The notes under the pieces were generated by a model, which was not told the origin of the DNA, did not search any database, and saw only the letters and a program-made list of their open reading frames with translations. The position numbers and the translations under genes are program-made. Below are positions 17,499 to 24,916 of a stretch of DNA of 64,000 nt, piece after piece. Each line of letters starts with the position of its first letter. Within the stretch, counting starts at the first letter, position 1. Location: the NCBI RefSeq assembly GCF_900105145.1, contig NZ_LT629752.1, positions 2,981,501 through 3,045,500 of the forward strand, written 5' to 3'. This stretch comes from Polaribacter sp. KT25b (GTDB lineage Bacteria > Bacteroidota > Bacteroidia > Flavobacteriales > Flavobacteriaceae).

Positions 17499-17557
17499 AT
17501 TTACCATTATTTCATAAGGATTAACCTTTCTTATTAAAGAGTTTTAAAGCAACTTTG
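17499..17557 (+). promoter_or_regulatory. ATTTACCAT operator and -7 element, unit 1
   Basis: ATTTACCAT (17499-17507) and a second half-site ATTAACCTT exactly 21 bp downstream (17520-17528) precede the -7-like CAACTTTG (17550-17557). Box to -7 start distance is 51 bp. No TTG -33 element is present, which fits activator dependence. Direct repeats two helical turns apart are the usual AraC-family arrangement. Confidence 0.65.
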
Positions 17558-17581
17558 TATTAAATTTAAAACTCAAAAAAG

Positions 17582-18031
17582 ATGAAAGCAAAATTAATTA
17601 CTTTATTATGTATTGCACTATTTACAGTAGAACTTGGTTTTTCTCAAAACGAAACAAAAGCAGAAAATAACTTCTTGTTTGGACAAGCAGAGCACTTTTT
17701 AGATGGATATTCTTTTAACTTTCAATATCAAAACGGCACTGGATTGCACATGGAGTTTAAAGATGGAAAAGCAAAATACCAATGGGTTGCTGGACCAAAT
17801 AAAGGAAACGGAAACGAAGACATTCCTTATAAATCCACAAAACTTGGTAACGACATGTATTTAGTGAATTGGCACGAAACAGGTTTAAAAGACTATTTAA
17901 CCATTGTTTTTGATTTTGATAAAATGGTAATGCACAGTTCTATTATAGTTGGTTATCAAAACAAACCAGAAAGAACTTTAAAAACAGTCTTTACAAGTGG
18001 TATTATAGATCATTTAAAAAGACCCGAATAA
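17582..18031 (+). CDS. secreted MoaF-like calycin protein
   Basis: 149 residues with a signal peptide (MKAKLITLLCIALFTVELGFSQ). The mature part has a strand pattern FLDGYSFNFQYQNGTGLHMEFKDGKAKYQW ... YKSTKLGNDMYLVNWHETGLKDYLTIVFDF, typical of the MoaF/calycin beta-barrel family: strand, Trp-His-Glu, then a VFDF strand. Members are small-molecule binding or isomerase-like; the role here is unknown. It has its own activator box and terminator and is the first unit downstream of the AraC gene, so probably responds to the same signal as the ergothioneine operon. Confidence 0.6.
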   Translation: MKAKLITLLCIALFTVELGFSQNETKAENNFLFGQAEHFLDGYSFNFQYQNGTGLHMEFKDGKAKYQWVAGPNKGNGNEDIPYKSTKLGNDMYLVNWHETGLKDYLTIVFDFDKMVMHSSIIVGYQNKPERTLKTVFTSGIIDHLKRPE

Positions 18032-18076
18032 GTTTTTAGGATAATAGAAGCAATTACTTCTTATTAATATATATCT

Positions 18077-18117
18077 AATCTGATAAATTCCATTTGGTGT
18101 TTATCAGATTTTTTTTA
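18077..18117 (+). terminator. terminator after the MoaF-like gene
   Basis: AATCTGATAAA (18077-18087) pairs perfectly with TTTATCAGATT (18100-18110), followed by seven T. Confidence 0.9.
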
Positions 18118-18150
18118 CCTAAATAAAGCATTTCAATTATCGGGGTTCAT

Positions 18151-18209
18151 ATTTACCATTTTTAAGCTTCTTTTGATAAAAACAATTACATAGAATCTTA
18201 TCAAATTTG
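18151..18209 (+). promoter_or_regulatory. ATTTACCAT operator and -7 element, unit 2
   Basis: ATTTACCAT (18151-18159) lies 51 bp before the -7-like CAAATTTG (18202-18209). The second half-site expected at 18172 is not recognisable. No properly spaced TTG. Confidence 0.6.
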
Positions 18210-18236
18210 CAGTACTAAATAATTAAAAAACAAACT

Positions 18237-18866
18237 ATGGTAATTGAACAATCAAATAAAATTGACCTGATATTAAATCAATTATTTAATGATTCAAAGA
18301 ACGATCATTATAAAATAATGAAAGGTTTGGCAAAAAGTGCTTTTAGACCAATTCAACCTATAGATTTTAAAGATGTTTATTTGTCCATATCAAAAGAACA
18401 AGGAAAAGAATTAGTAGCACTTATTAAAGAAAACAACTTAAAAAATATTGTTGAATTCGGTACATCTTTCGGAATTTCTACCCTTTTTTTAGCACAAGGA
18501 ATATTAGAAACCAAAGGTAAAATTATTACTACAGAATTAATTGAATCTAAAGCAAAAACAGCCATAGAAAATTTGACAAAAGCAAGTGTTAAAGATCTTG
18601 TAGATGTAAGAATTGGTAATGCAATGAACACTTTAAAAGACCATGATGAACCTATCGATTTATTATTTTTAGACGGTTGGAAGGATTTATATTTACCATT
18701 ATTCAATATGCTAGCATCTAACTTTCATAAGCACACTATTATTTATGTAGATAATGCAAATATGGCAGCATCTAAGTTGTTTTTAAAAGAAATTGCTGAA
18801 ACTGAAAAACATCAATTAGAATCTAAATTTGGTGGAAAAGTAGTCTTAATATCAATGAAGAAATAA
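18237..18866 (+). CDS. class I SAM-dependent O-methyltransferase-like protein
   Basis: 209 residues. The SAM motif is VEFGTSFGISTLFLA (about residues 72-86), with the acidic ribose-binding residue in IITTELIESKAK and the post-motif LLFLDGWKDLYLPLF (Asp of the class I methyltransferase core, as in catechol-type O-methyltransferases). The N-terminal 50 residues are helical as in that family. Substrate unknown. It has its own ATTTACCAT box and probably belongs to the regulon of the upstream AraC protein. It is not EgtD, which is encoded separately at 22063. Confidence 0.75.
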   Translation: MVIEQSNKIDLILNQLFNDSKNDHYKIMKGLAKSAFRPIQPIDFKDVYLSISKEQGKELVALIKENNLKNIVEFGTSFGISTLFLAQGILETKGKIITTELIESKAKTAIENLTKASVKDLVDVRIGNAMNTLKDHDEPIDLLFLDGWKDLYLPLFNMLASNFHKHTIIYVDNANMAASKLFLKEIAETEKHQLESKFGGKVVLISMKK

Positions 18867-18881
18867 TAATAGATTTCTCAC

Positions 18882-18939
18882 ATTTACCATAGAGAACCCT
18901 AGATTTACCTTTTATAACAGAAAGATAATTAGACCTTTG
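18882..18939 (+). promoter_or_regulatory. ATTTACCAT operator and -7 element of the egt operon
   Basis: ATTTACCAT (18882-18890) and ATTTACCTT (18903-18911) are direct repeats exactly 21 bp apart. The -7-like GACCTTTG is at 18932-18939, 50 bp from the first box. This is the clearest of the four operators and precedes the seven-gene operon starting at 18960. Confidence 0.7.
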
Positions 18940-18959
18940 TAAATTATAAAACAAACAAC

Positions 18960-19157
18960 GTGAGCCAAGTAGAAATTTGCCCAACATGTGGCAGCAAATC
19001 AAAAATAAAAGAAAAAGAAGGAAATACTATTTATACAGCAGTACATGATGATGAAGCTTTCAAAAAAATAGGTCAGATGAAAAAAGCGATGGAAAAATTT
19101 AAGCTAAAAGCAGAAACTTTAGAAAAAGAATTAGCTGCTTTAAAAGCAAATTTATAA
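18960..19157 (+). CDS. small CPTCG-motif coiled-coil protein
   Basis: 65 residues, starting at GTG 21 bases after the -7 element. Residues 6-11 are ICPTCG, a single CxxC knuckle; the C-terminal half (FKKIGQMKKAMEKFKLKAETLEKELAALK) is a charged coiled coil. With only one Cys pair it would need to dimerise to bind zinc, or act through the thiols. I recognise no named family. It is the first gene of the egt operon and ends 4 bases before the next gene, so its translation is very likely. Confidence 0.65.
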   Translation: MSQVEICPTCGSKSKIKEKEGNTIYTAVHDDEAFKKIGQMKKAMEKFKLKAETLEKELAALKANL

Positions 19158-19161
19158 TACT

Positions 19162-19542
19162 ATGAATATAGATCAAAATAAAAAAAATGCAATTGCTTTT
19201 TACAAAATGGCTTATGAAGGAAACCCTACAAAGGCTGTTGAGTTATATGTAGGTGAAAAATATATCCAACACAACCCAATGGTAGGAGATGGACCACAGG
19301 CATTTATTGATTATTTTGATAGAATGCAAAAAGAATATCCGGTAAAAACGATTGAGTTTGTAAGAGCTGTTTCCGAAGGAGATTTGGTTGCCTTACACAC
19401 CTATCAAGAATGGCCAGACAATGATAAATATGTGACCATGGATTTTTTTAGGTTTGATAATAACGGTAAAATTATAGAACACTGGGACAGCATTCAGCAA
19501 GTACCAAAAGAAGCTCTGAACAATAATACGATGTATAAATAA
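19162..19542 (+). CDS. SnoaL-like (NTF2-fold) protein
   Basis: 126 residues with the SnoaL/ester-cyclase pattern: FYKMAYEGNPTKAVELYVGEKYIQHNPMVGDG at the N-terminus, then VSEGDLVALHTYQEW, and the end motif FRFDNNGKIIEHWDSIQ. The fold makes a conical hydrophobic pocket used by cyclases, isomerases and ligand-binding proteins. No signal peptide. Its stop overlaps the next start by one base (TAATG), so it is translationally coupled to the membrane protein. Function in the egt operon is unknown. Confidence 0.8.
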   Translation: MNIDQNKKNAIAFYKMAYEGNPTKAVELYVGEKYIQHNPMVGDGPQAFIDYFDRMQKEYPVKTIEFVRAVSEGDLVALHTYQEWPDNDKYVTMDFFRFDNNGKIIEHWDSIQQVPKEALNNNTMYK

Positions 19543-20162
19543 TGAAAGCCATAAAAAAGAATTACGGTTGGATAATTGTGGCTATTCTAGCACTATTACC
19601 AATGCTTGTTATTATCAATATGTTTAATGTAGATCTGTCTAACGGATTTTCTCTTTCGTTGATAGAAGGCAAAGGTGCTGACGGAAAAACAACTTTAGAA
19701 ATGTTGTATCATATTTCTGGTGAGTTTGCCATCCGATGGATGACGGCCGTATTAACATTAACTCCGGTTTTTATCCTTTTTGGAGTAATGAACCTTTTTG
19801 TGCGTCAAGCTATGGGAATTGCAACAGCTGTTTGGAGTTTTTTACATTTTATTATTTTTATTTGGGCAGAAGGTTTTTTAGAAACCTTTACACAAATTAA
19901 TTATGTAGCTGGTTTTGTCGCTATTTTAATTTTAATTCCGTTGTTTTTTACTTCTAACAGAAAGTCGATGAAGTACCTAAAATCGAACTGGAAAAAATTA
20001 CAAAGATATGCGTATGCAGCCATTTTCTTAAGCTTATTGCATGTGGCTATTTTAAACAAAACGTGGCTTATTTATGCAATAGTTGTTGGTGTCGGTTTTA
20101 TTATTAGAATACCTTTTATCAAAAATAAATTGATTGAAAGAAGAAAAAAACTAAAATCTTAA
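19542..20162 (+). CDS. MsrQ/YedZ-like haem membrane protein
   Basis: 206 residues with about six membrane helices. SGEFAIRWMTAVLTLTPVF, LFVRQAMGIATAVWSFLHFIIFIW, LFFTSNRKSMKYLKSNWKKLQRYAYAAIFLSLLHVAIL follow the pattern of MsrQ (formerly YedZ) with its T-S-N-x-x-S-x-K-x-L-x-x-x-W-x-x-L-x-R segment; the His residues in SFLHF and SLLHV are at the expected haem-ligand positions. MsrQ passes electrons from a flavin reductase to a periplasmic reductase. No MsrP is present here; the next gene is a flavoprotein that could be the electron donor. Confidence 0.75.
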   Translation: MKAIKKNYGWIIVAILALLPMLVIINMFNVDLSNGFSLSLIEGKGADGKTTLEMLYHISGEFAIRWMTAVLTLTPVFILFGVMNLFVRQAMGIATAVWSFLHFIIFIWAEGFLETFTQINYVAGFVAILILIPLFFTSNRKSMKYLKSNWKKLQRYAYAAIFLSLLHVAILNKTWLIYAIVVGVGFIIRIPFIKNKLIERRKKLKS

Positions 20163-20168
20163 ATTAAA

Positions 20169-20897
20169 ATGGGATTACTGGAGCACATACTTAAAAAAGT
20201 TGTTTTAGAAACTGGTGTTATTGAAAAAAAGGAAAAAATTTCTGCATCTGTTTATAAAATTAGATTGAAAAGTGAAAGCATAAAAAAAGTAGACTTTAAA
20301 CCTGGCTATTTTTTACGTTTAGGGATCGGAATTGGTAATGATAATTTATCCATGAAAGATAAAGTACGTAGCTATAGTGTTTGGGATATAAACCAAACCG
20401 AAGGCTATTTAGATCTTGCCATTGCTACAGATAGCAAAGGTATTGGATCGAAATGGGTAATAAATTGCACTATTGGAGAGACTGTCTATTTTAAATGGAA
20501 AAAAGGAAACTTTTTATTAGACGAAACTGCAGAAAGCTATTTAATGATTGGTGATTTATCGGCTCTGTCACATTTATACATGTTAAACAGGAACTTACCA
20601 AATAATAAACAAGTAGAAAGTTTATTATATAGCGAAAACCAAAGTGCTTTTTTTGATGATATAGATCATTCTACACCATTTGATAGTTATTGTTTAGAGC
20701 AAAACTCAATAAACGAAATTTTAGAAAAGGTAAAAGAAATTACCCCTAAATTAAAAGGAAATACAATTGTTTATATTGCAGGAGACAGTAGAGTTTGTGT
20801 GGCCTTAAACCACTATTTTAGAAATGAATTAAACTGGAATACCAAACAAATTAAAACAAAACCATTTTGGAATCCTGATAAAAAAGGATTGGAATAA
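20169..20897 (+). CDS. siderophore-interacting-type FAD protein
   Basis: 242 residues. The FAD-binding barrel has FKPGYFLRLGIG then VRSYSVWDI (RxYS flavin motif) and DLAIATDSKGIGSKWV; the C-terminal NAD(P)H-type half ends in KTKPFWNPDKKGLE, the typical close of the siderophore-interacting protein family, including the W-x-P-x-K-x-G ending. The family uses NAD(P)H or ferredoxin to reduce ferric siderophores or flavins. Here it follows the MsrQ-like gene by 6 bases, which suggests that it feeds electrons to it. No siderophore gene is seen nearby. Confidence 0.78.
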   Translation: MGLLEHILKKVVLETGVIEKKEKISASVYKIRLKSESIKKVDFKPGYFLRLGIGIGNDNLSMKDKVRSYSVWDINQTEGYLDLAIATDSKGIGSKWVINCTIGETVYFKWKKGNFLLDETAESYLMIGDLSALSHLYMLNRNLPNNKQVESLLYSENQSAFFDDIDHSTPFDSYCLEQNSINEILEKVKEITPKLKGNTIVYIAGDSRVCVALNHYFRNELNWNTKQIKTKPFWNPDKKGLE

Positions 20898-20912
20898 AGT
20901 AATAAAATCGAA

Positions 20913-22061
20913 ATGAAATTAGCAGATAAATACAAACAAGTAAGATTGCAAACAACTACATTTTGTAATCATCTAAATATAGAAGATTATGCAATTCAAG
21001 TAGTGCTATTTGCCAGTCCCCCAAAATGGCATTTAGCACATACTACTTGGTTTTTTGAAACTTTTATTTTAAAAAAATACGTTGCAGATTACACCGAATT
21101 TAATTCGGATTTCAACTTTTTATTTAATAGTTATTACAATAATGTTGGTAATAGAATATTACAAGCAAATAGAGGTAATATGTCTAGACCAAGTACCAAT
21201 GAAATCTTTGAATACCGTGCGTATGTAGATGCTAAAATGATTGCTTTTTTAAAGAATCTTTCTGATGAAAAAATAATTGATTTGGTAACATTGGGGTTAA
21301 ATCATGAGGAACAACACCAAGAATTATTAGTGACTGATGTGAAATATATGTTTGGTCACAATCCTATTTTTCCTGTTTTTAATACGGATTACAACCTTGT
21401 TAAAGATAAAAATACGGATACAAAAAACATACAAATACCTGCTGGAATATACGAAATAGGACACCAAGGAAAAGATTTTTGTTATGATAATGAATTGGGC
21501 GTTCACAAAGTATATCTAAATGATTTTGAAATTGATAACCATTTGGTAACCAATGGAGATTTTATAGAATTTATGGAATCTGGCGCTTATTCAAATTTTA
21601 ATCTTTGGTTAGATGAAGGTTGGACTTGGGTAAATAAAAACAACATTAAAACCCCTTTATACTGGCATAAAATTGATGGAGAATGGCATTCTTACACGCT
21701 TGCAGGATTAAAAAAAGTAGATGAAGATGCTATTTTAAGTCATATTAATTATTACGAAGCCAATGCTTTTGCAGAATGGAAAAGAATGCGGTTGCCAACT
21801 GAATTTGAATGGGAAATTGCAGCCAGTCAATTAGATTGGGGTAAACGTTGGGAGTGGACGAATAGCGCTTATTTGCCTTACCCAAAATTTAAAAAAGAAA
21901 ATGGAGCAGTTGGAGAGTACAACGGAAAATTTATGAGCAATAAAATGGTATTGAGAGGCGCTTCGGTAGCAACTTCTCAAAAACATAGTAGATCAACCTA
22001 TCGTAACTTTTTCAACCCTACCGAAAGGTGGCAATTTACAGGAATTAGATTAGCAAAATAA
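20913..22061 (+). CDS. egtB: EgtB, ergothioneine C-S bond forming sulfoxide synthase
   Basis: 382 residues, somewhat shorter than the mycobacterial enzyme. Residues 1-150 are the DinB-like domain with the iron ligands: His43 in WHLAHTTWFFETF, His131 and His135 in NHEEQHQELL. Residues about 170-382 are the formylglycine-enzyme-like domain (IPAGIYEIGHQG, FEIDNHLVTNGDFIEF, RLPTEFEWEIAASQ, VLRGASVATSQKHSRSTYRNFF). The enzyme joins hercynine to a thiol donor (gamma-Glu-Cys or cysteine) with oxygen to give a sulfoxide. One base separates it from egtD. No EgtA or EgtC is present, so cysteine may be the direct donor; this is inference. Confidence 0.93.
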   Translation: MKLADKYKQVRLQTTTFCNHLNIEDYAIQVVLFASPPKWHLAHTTWFFETFILKKYVADYTEFNSDFNFLFNSYYNNVGNRILQANRGNMSRPSTNEIFEYRAYVDAKMIAFLKNLSDEKIIDLVTLGLNHEEQHQELLVTDVKYMFGHNPIFPVFNTDYNLVKDKNTDTKNIQIPAGIYEIGHQGKDFCYDNELGVHKVYLNDFEIDNHLVTNGDFIEFMESGAYSNFNLWLDEGWTWVNKNNIKTPLYWHKIDGEWHSYTLAGLKKVDEDAILSHINYYEANAFAEWKRMRLPTEFEWEIAASQLDWGKRWEWTNSAYLPYPKFKKENGAVGEYNGKFMSNKMVLRGASVATSQKHSRSTYRNFFNPTERWQFTGIRLAK

Positions 22062-22062
22062 T

Positions 22063-23064
22063 ATGATTGAAATCGTTAAGAATAAAGATAAAAAAGGGCT
22101 TACAAACAGCTTAAATATCAATGAAACATTTAGAAATGATGTTAAAAAAGGACTTCTAAGCAATCCTAAAACGCTTTCTTCAAAATATTTTTATGATAAA
22201 AAAGGCGATGCACTTTTTGTAGAAATAATGAATTTGCCTGAGTATTATTTAACGCGCAGCGAATTAGATATATTCAAAAATAAAACGAAAAAATTAATAG
22301 ATAGTTTTACAATCAAAGCCGATTCTTATTTTGAATTGATTGAATTAGGTGCCGGAGATGGATTAAAAACAAAAGAATTATTAAAAAGTTTAACTGCGCA
22401 AAATTACAATTTTGAATATTTTCCTATTGATATTTCTTCGAATGCTTTAGGTCAGTTGAAACAAGATTTAAATACTGAAATACCAAACTTGTCTGTAAAA
22501 ACACAACAAGGAGATTATTTTGAAGTCTTAGATTCCTTAAAAAAGAGCAAACATCCAAAAATCATCTTGTTTTTAGGTTCTAATATTGGTAATATGACCG
22601 ATGAACAAGCTGCTCAATTTATCTATAAATTAGGAGTAAATTTAAATCCTGATGATAAATTATTGTTAGGCGTAGATCTGATAAAATCTAAAGAAATTAT
22701 ACTTCCAGCTTATGATGACAGTAAAGGGATAACTGCTGCGTTTAATTTGAATTTATTAGATAGAATTAATCATGAATTGGGTGGTGATTTTAACCTTAAT
22801 CAGTTTAAACATCAGCCAGAATATGTTGAAAAAGAAGGAATAGCAAAGAGTTATATAGTAAGTAAAATAAATCAAACTGTTACCATTAAAGCTATCGATA
22901 CATCTTTTAATTTTATCAAAGGTGAAAAAATTCATACGGAAATATCTAGAAAATATAATGATGAATTGATTGAACAAATTATAGCAAATACCGATTTTAG
23001 TATCGACACAAAAATTATGGATAGCAAAGCCTATTTTGCAGATTATATTTTAACTAGAAATTAA
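22063..23064 (+). CDS. egtD: EgtD, histidine N-alpha-methyltransferase
   Basis: 333 residues. The N-terminal signature KGLLSNPKTLSSKYFYDKKGDALFVEIMNLPEYYLTRSE is that of EgtD; the SAM site is LIELGAGDGLKTKELL, and ILFLGSNIGNMTDEQA and LLLGVDLIKSKEI follow as in the family. It makes hercynine (trimethyl-histidine) from histidine, the first step of ergothioneine synthesis; the product is the substrate of EgtB encoded just upstream. Gaps of 1 and 2 bases on its two sides place it in one operon. Confidence 0.93.
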   Translation: MIEIVKNKDKKGLTNSLNINETFRNDVKKGLLSNPKTLSSKYFYDKKGDALFVEIMNLPEYYLTRSELDIFKNKTKKLIDSFTIKADSYFELIELGAGDGLKTKELLKSLTAQNYNFEYFPIDISSNALGQLKQDLNTEIPNLSVKTQQGDYFEVLDSLKKSKHPKIILFLGSNIGNMTDEQAAQFIYKLGVNLNPDDKLLLGVDLIKSKEIILPAYDDSKGITAAFNLNLLDRINHELGGDFNLNQFKHQPEYVEKEGIAKSYIVSKINQTVTIKAIDTSFNFIKGEKIHTEISRKYNDELIEQIIANTDFSIDTKIMDSKAYFADYILTRN

Positions 23065-23066
23065 AA

Positions 23067-23732
23067 ATGAGTAAAACGCAATTTGCCATATTAGGGTTGG
23101 GTAGCAGATCTACTTTATATTATTTAGAACAACTAAATAAGTTATACAATGCTAAAAACGGAGGGTATAGTACTTGTCCGTTTTTTTTATTAAACACAAA
23201 TTTCGATAATATTAATCAGCTTTTACCAAATACTTCAGTGCAATTAGATGCTATTTTACAAAATTATTTAGATCAAATTGAATCTCTAGAAGTTGCAGAA
23301 ATATTAATTCCTAATATTACATTGCACGAAACGATAGACCGTTTAGAACTTCAAAAAAATATTATACATCCGTTGCCTTTGTCTGTTGTAAAAATGAGAG
23401 AAACTGATACTAAAAAGGTGATGCTTTTTGGTTCTTTACATTCGATGCAGTCTCGCTATATTCGTTCTTATTTAGAATTTAATTCAATTGAAGTGTTACT
23501 TCCAAGTTTAAAAGATATGATATTTATAGATGAAGTTAGAACGCACATTTATAATTCTACGGAAACCAAAGAAATCATCAATATTTACCACGAATTGATT
23601 AAAAAATACAGCGAAAATAATCCTGTGATTCTAGGTTGTACAGAATTGTCAATCTTAAAACCTAAAGACCAAAAAAATGTTATAGATATGGCTCAACTTC
23701 AAATTGAAGCAGCGTTAAAAATTAAGTTGTAA
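23067..23732 (+). CDS. aspartate/glutamate racemase-like protein, one catalytic Cys missing
   Basis: 221 residues with the racemase fold: ILGLGSRSTLYYLEQL at the N-terminus, IPNITLHETIDRL in the middle and VILGCTELSIL near the end. True Asp/Glu racemases have two catalytic Cys, in C-N-T-A-H and G-C-T-E-L. Here the second is present (Cys191) but the first position is Asn83 (PNITLH), so ordinary two-base racemisation is unlikely. The GLGSRSTLYYL start and the CPFFLLNTNF segment are also unlike typical racemases. It is the last gene of the egt operon, 2 bases after egtD, so a role in ergothioneine or histidine-betaine metabolism is plausible. Confidence 0.75.
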   Translation: MSKTQFAILGLGSRSTLYYLEQLNKLYNAKNGGYSTCPFFLLNTNFDNINQLLPNTSVQLDAILQNYLDQIESLEVAEILIPNITLHETIDRLELQKNIIHPLPLSVVKMRETDTKKVMLFGSLHSMQSRYIRSYLEFNSIEVLLPSLKDMIFIDEVRTHIYNSTETKEIINIYHELIKKYSENNPVILGCTELSILKPKDQKNVIDMAQLQIEAALKIKL

Positions 23733-23739
23733 AGCTAAC

Positions 23740-23798
23740 TTTTACCATTTTTAGTAGAAGATGTATCAATCTTTTAAAAAGTAACATTCAGATATTTG
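23740..23798 (+). promoter_or_regulatory. TTTTACCAT operator and -7 element, unit 4
   Basis: TTTTACCAT (23740-23748; one change from the other boxes) lies 51 bp before GATATTTG (23791-23798). At +21 bp stands ATGTATCAA, only a weak half-site. No -33 TTG. Confidence 0.55.
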
Positions 23799-23830
23799 TA
23801 GTCTAAAATAAAACCTATTAAAAAGATATT

Positions 23831-24679
23831 ATGAAAATAGCAGTAACATCAGCAAGTGGAAAATTAGGAGCATCTATTGTAAAACACTTAATTAAAGCAA
23901 TAGGAAAAGAAAATGTAATAGCAATCGCTCGTACACCCGAAAGAGCAGTCTATTTAGATGTAGAAATTAGAAAAGGAGATTATAACAATCGAGAAGATTT
24001 TGAGAAGGCATTACAAGGAATAGATGCAGTTCTTTTAGTTTCTGGAATGGATGATCCGCAGAAAAGAATTTTACAACATAGAAATGTAATTGAAGCTGCA
24101 AAAAGTAACGGCGTTAAAAAAATAGTTTATACAAGTATTGTTGGTGCAGAAGAAAACAATGCTTTTAGCCCTATTGTACAAACAAATAGACAGACAGAAA
24201 AAGATGTTATCAATTCTGGTTTGGATTGGGTTATTGGAAGAAACGGTATTTATATTGAACCTGATTTAGAATACATTGACACGTATATAAAAGAAGGCGA
24301 AATTAGAAATTGTGCTGGCGATGGTAAATGTACTTATACAAGTAGAGAAGAATTAGGATTTGCGTATTCTAAAATGCTTTTAGAAGAAAAACACAATGGT
24401 AATACGTACAATTTAGTTGGAGAAGCAATTACCCAAAGTGAGTTAGCTTCTTTGATAAACCAGGTTTATTACACTAATTTAACCTATAATTCTGTTTCTG
24501 TTGATGCTTATGCCGCTGAACGAAAAGCAGCATTAGGCGATTTTATTGGGACTGTAATTGCAGGAATTTACGAAGGCATAAAAGAAGGTGCAAATGAAGT
24601 TCCTTCAGATTTTGAAAAAGCCACTGGTAGATTGCATCAATCTCCTTTAAAAATGATAAAAGCATTTAAAGGAGAATAA
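23831..24679 (+). CDS. NmrA-like NAD(P)-binding oxidoreductase
   Basis: 282 residues. The Rossmann start is AVTSASGKLGASIVKHLI (a TxASGxLGxxI variant of the dinucleotide motif), then VIAIARTPERA and VEIRKGDYNNREDFEKALQGIDAVLLVS. Lengths and the late QSELASLINQV segment match the NmrA/QorB branch of atypical short-chain dehydrogenases, which reduce quinones or act as redox sensors. The usual SDR YxxxK is not present in catalytic form, as normal for this branch. It has its own operator copy and terminator and is the last unit of the inferred AraC regulon. Confidence 0.82.
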   Translation: MKIAVTSASGKLGASIVKHLIKAIGKENVIAIARTPERAVYLDVEIRKGDYNNREDFEKALQGIDAVLLVSGMDDPQKRILQHRNVIEAAKSNGVKKIVYTSIVGAEENNAFSPIVQTNRQTEKDVINSGLDWVIGRNGIYIEPDLEYIDTYIKEGEIRNCAGDGKCTYTSREELGFAYSKMLLEEKHNGNTYNLVGEAITQSELASLINQVYYTNLTYNSVSVDAYAAERKAALGDFIGTVIAGIYEGIKEGANEVPSDFEKATGRLHQSPLKMIKAFKGE

Positions 24680-24697
24680 AAAACATCCTACAGAATA

Positions 24698-24738
24698 AAA
24701 AAGCACTAGCATCATACAAGTAGTTAGTGCTTTTTATT
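24698..24738 (+). terminator. terminator after the NmrA-like gene
   Basis: AAAAAGCACTA (from 24698) pairs with TAGTGCTTTTT (24725-24735) around a 16-base loop; T-rich afterwards. Confidence 0.85.
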
Positions 24739-24916
24739 ACGTTTAATTAAATTTCAATTATCTATAATAAAGCTTTTAAATTAATTTGTTTCAAAAAGAA
24801 AAAAATCGAATTTCCCTAACTTCTGATTAAAATCATTTATTCTCAAACTGTTTTTCTTAAAAGTAATATTATTTACATTTGACAAAAAAGACATCAGCAA
24901 AAAAACATAACCAATT

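Noticed and set aside
18690..18698. ATTTACCAT inside the O-methyltransferase gene
   Set aside because: It is coding sequence with no -7 element 51 bp downstream; taken as chance. The same holds for the copy at about 58804 in the SCO gene.
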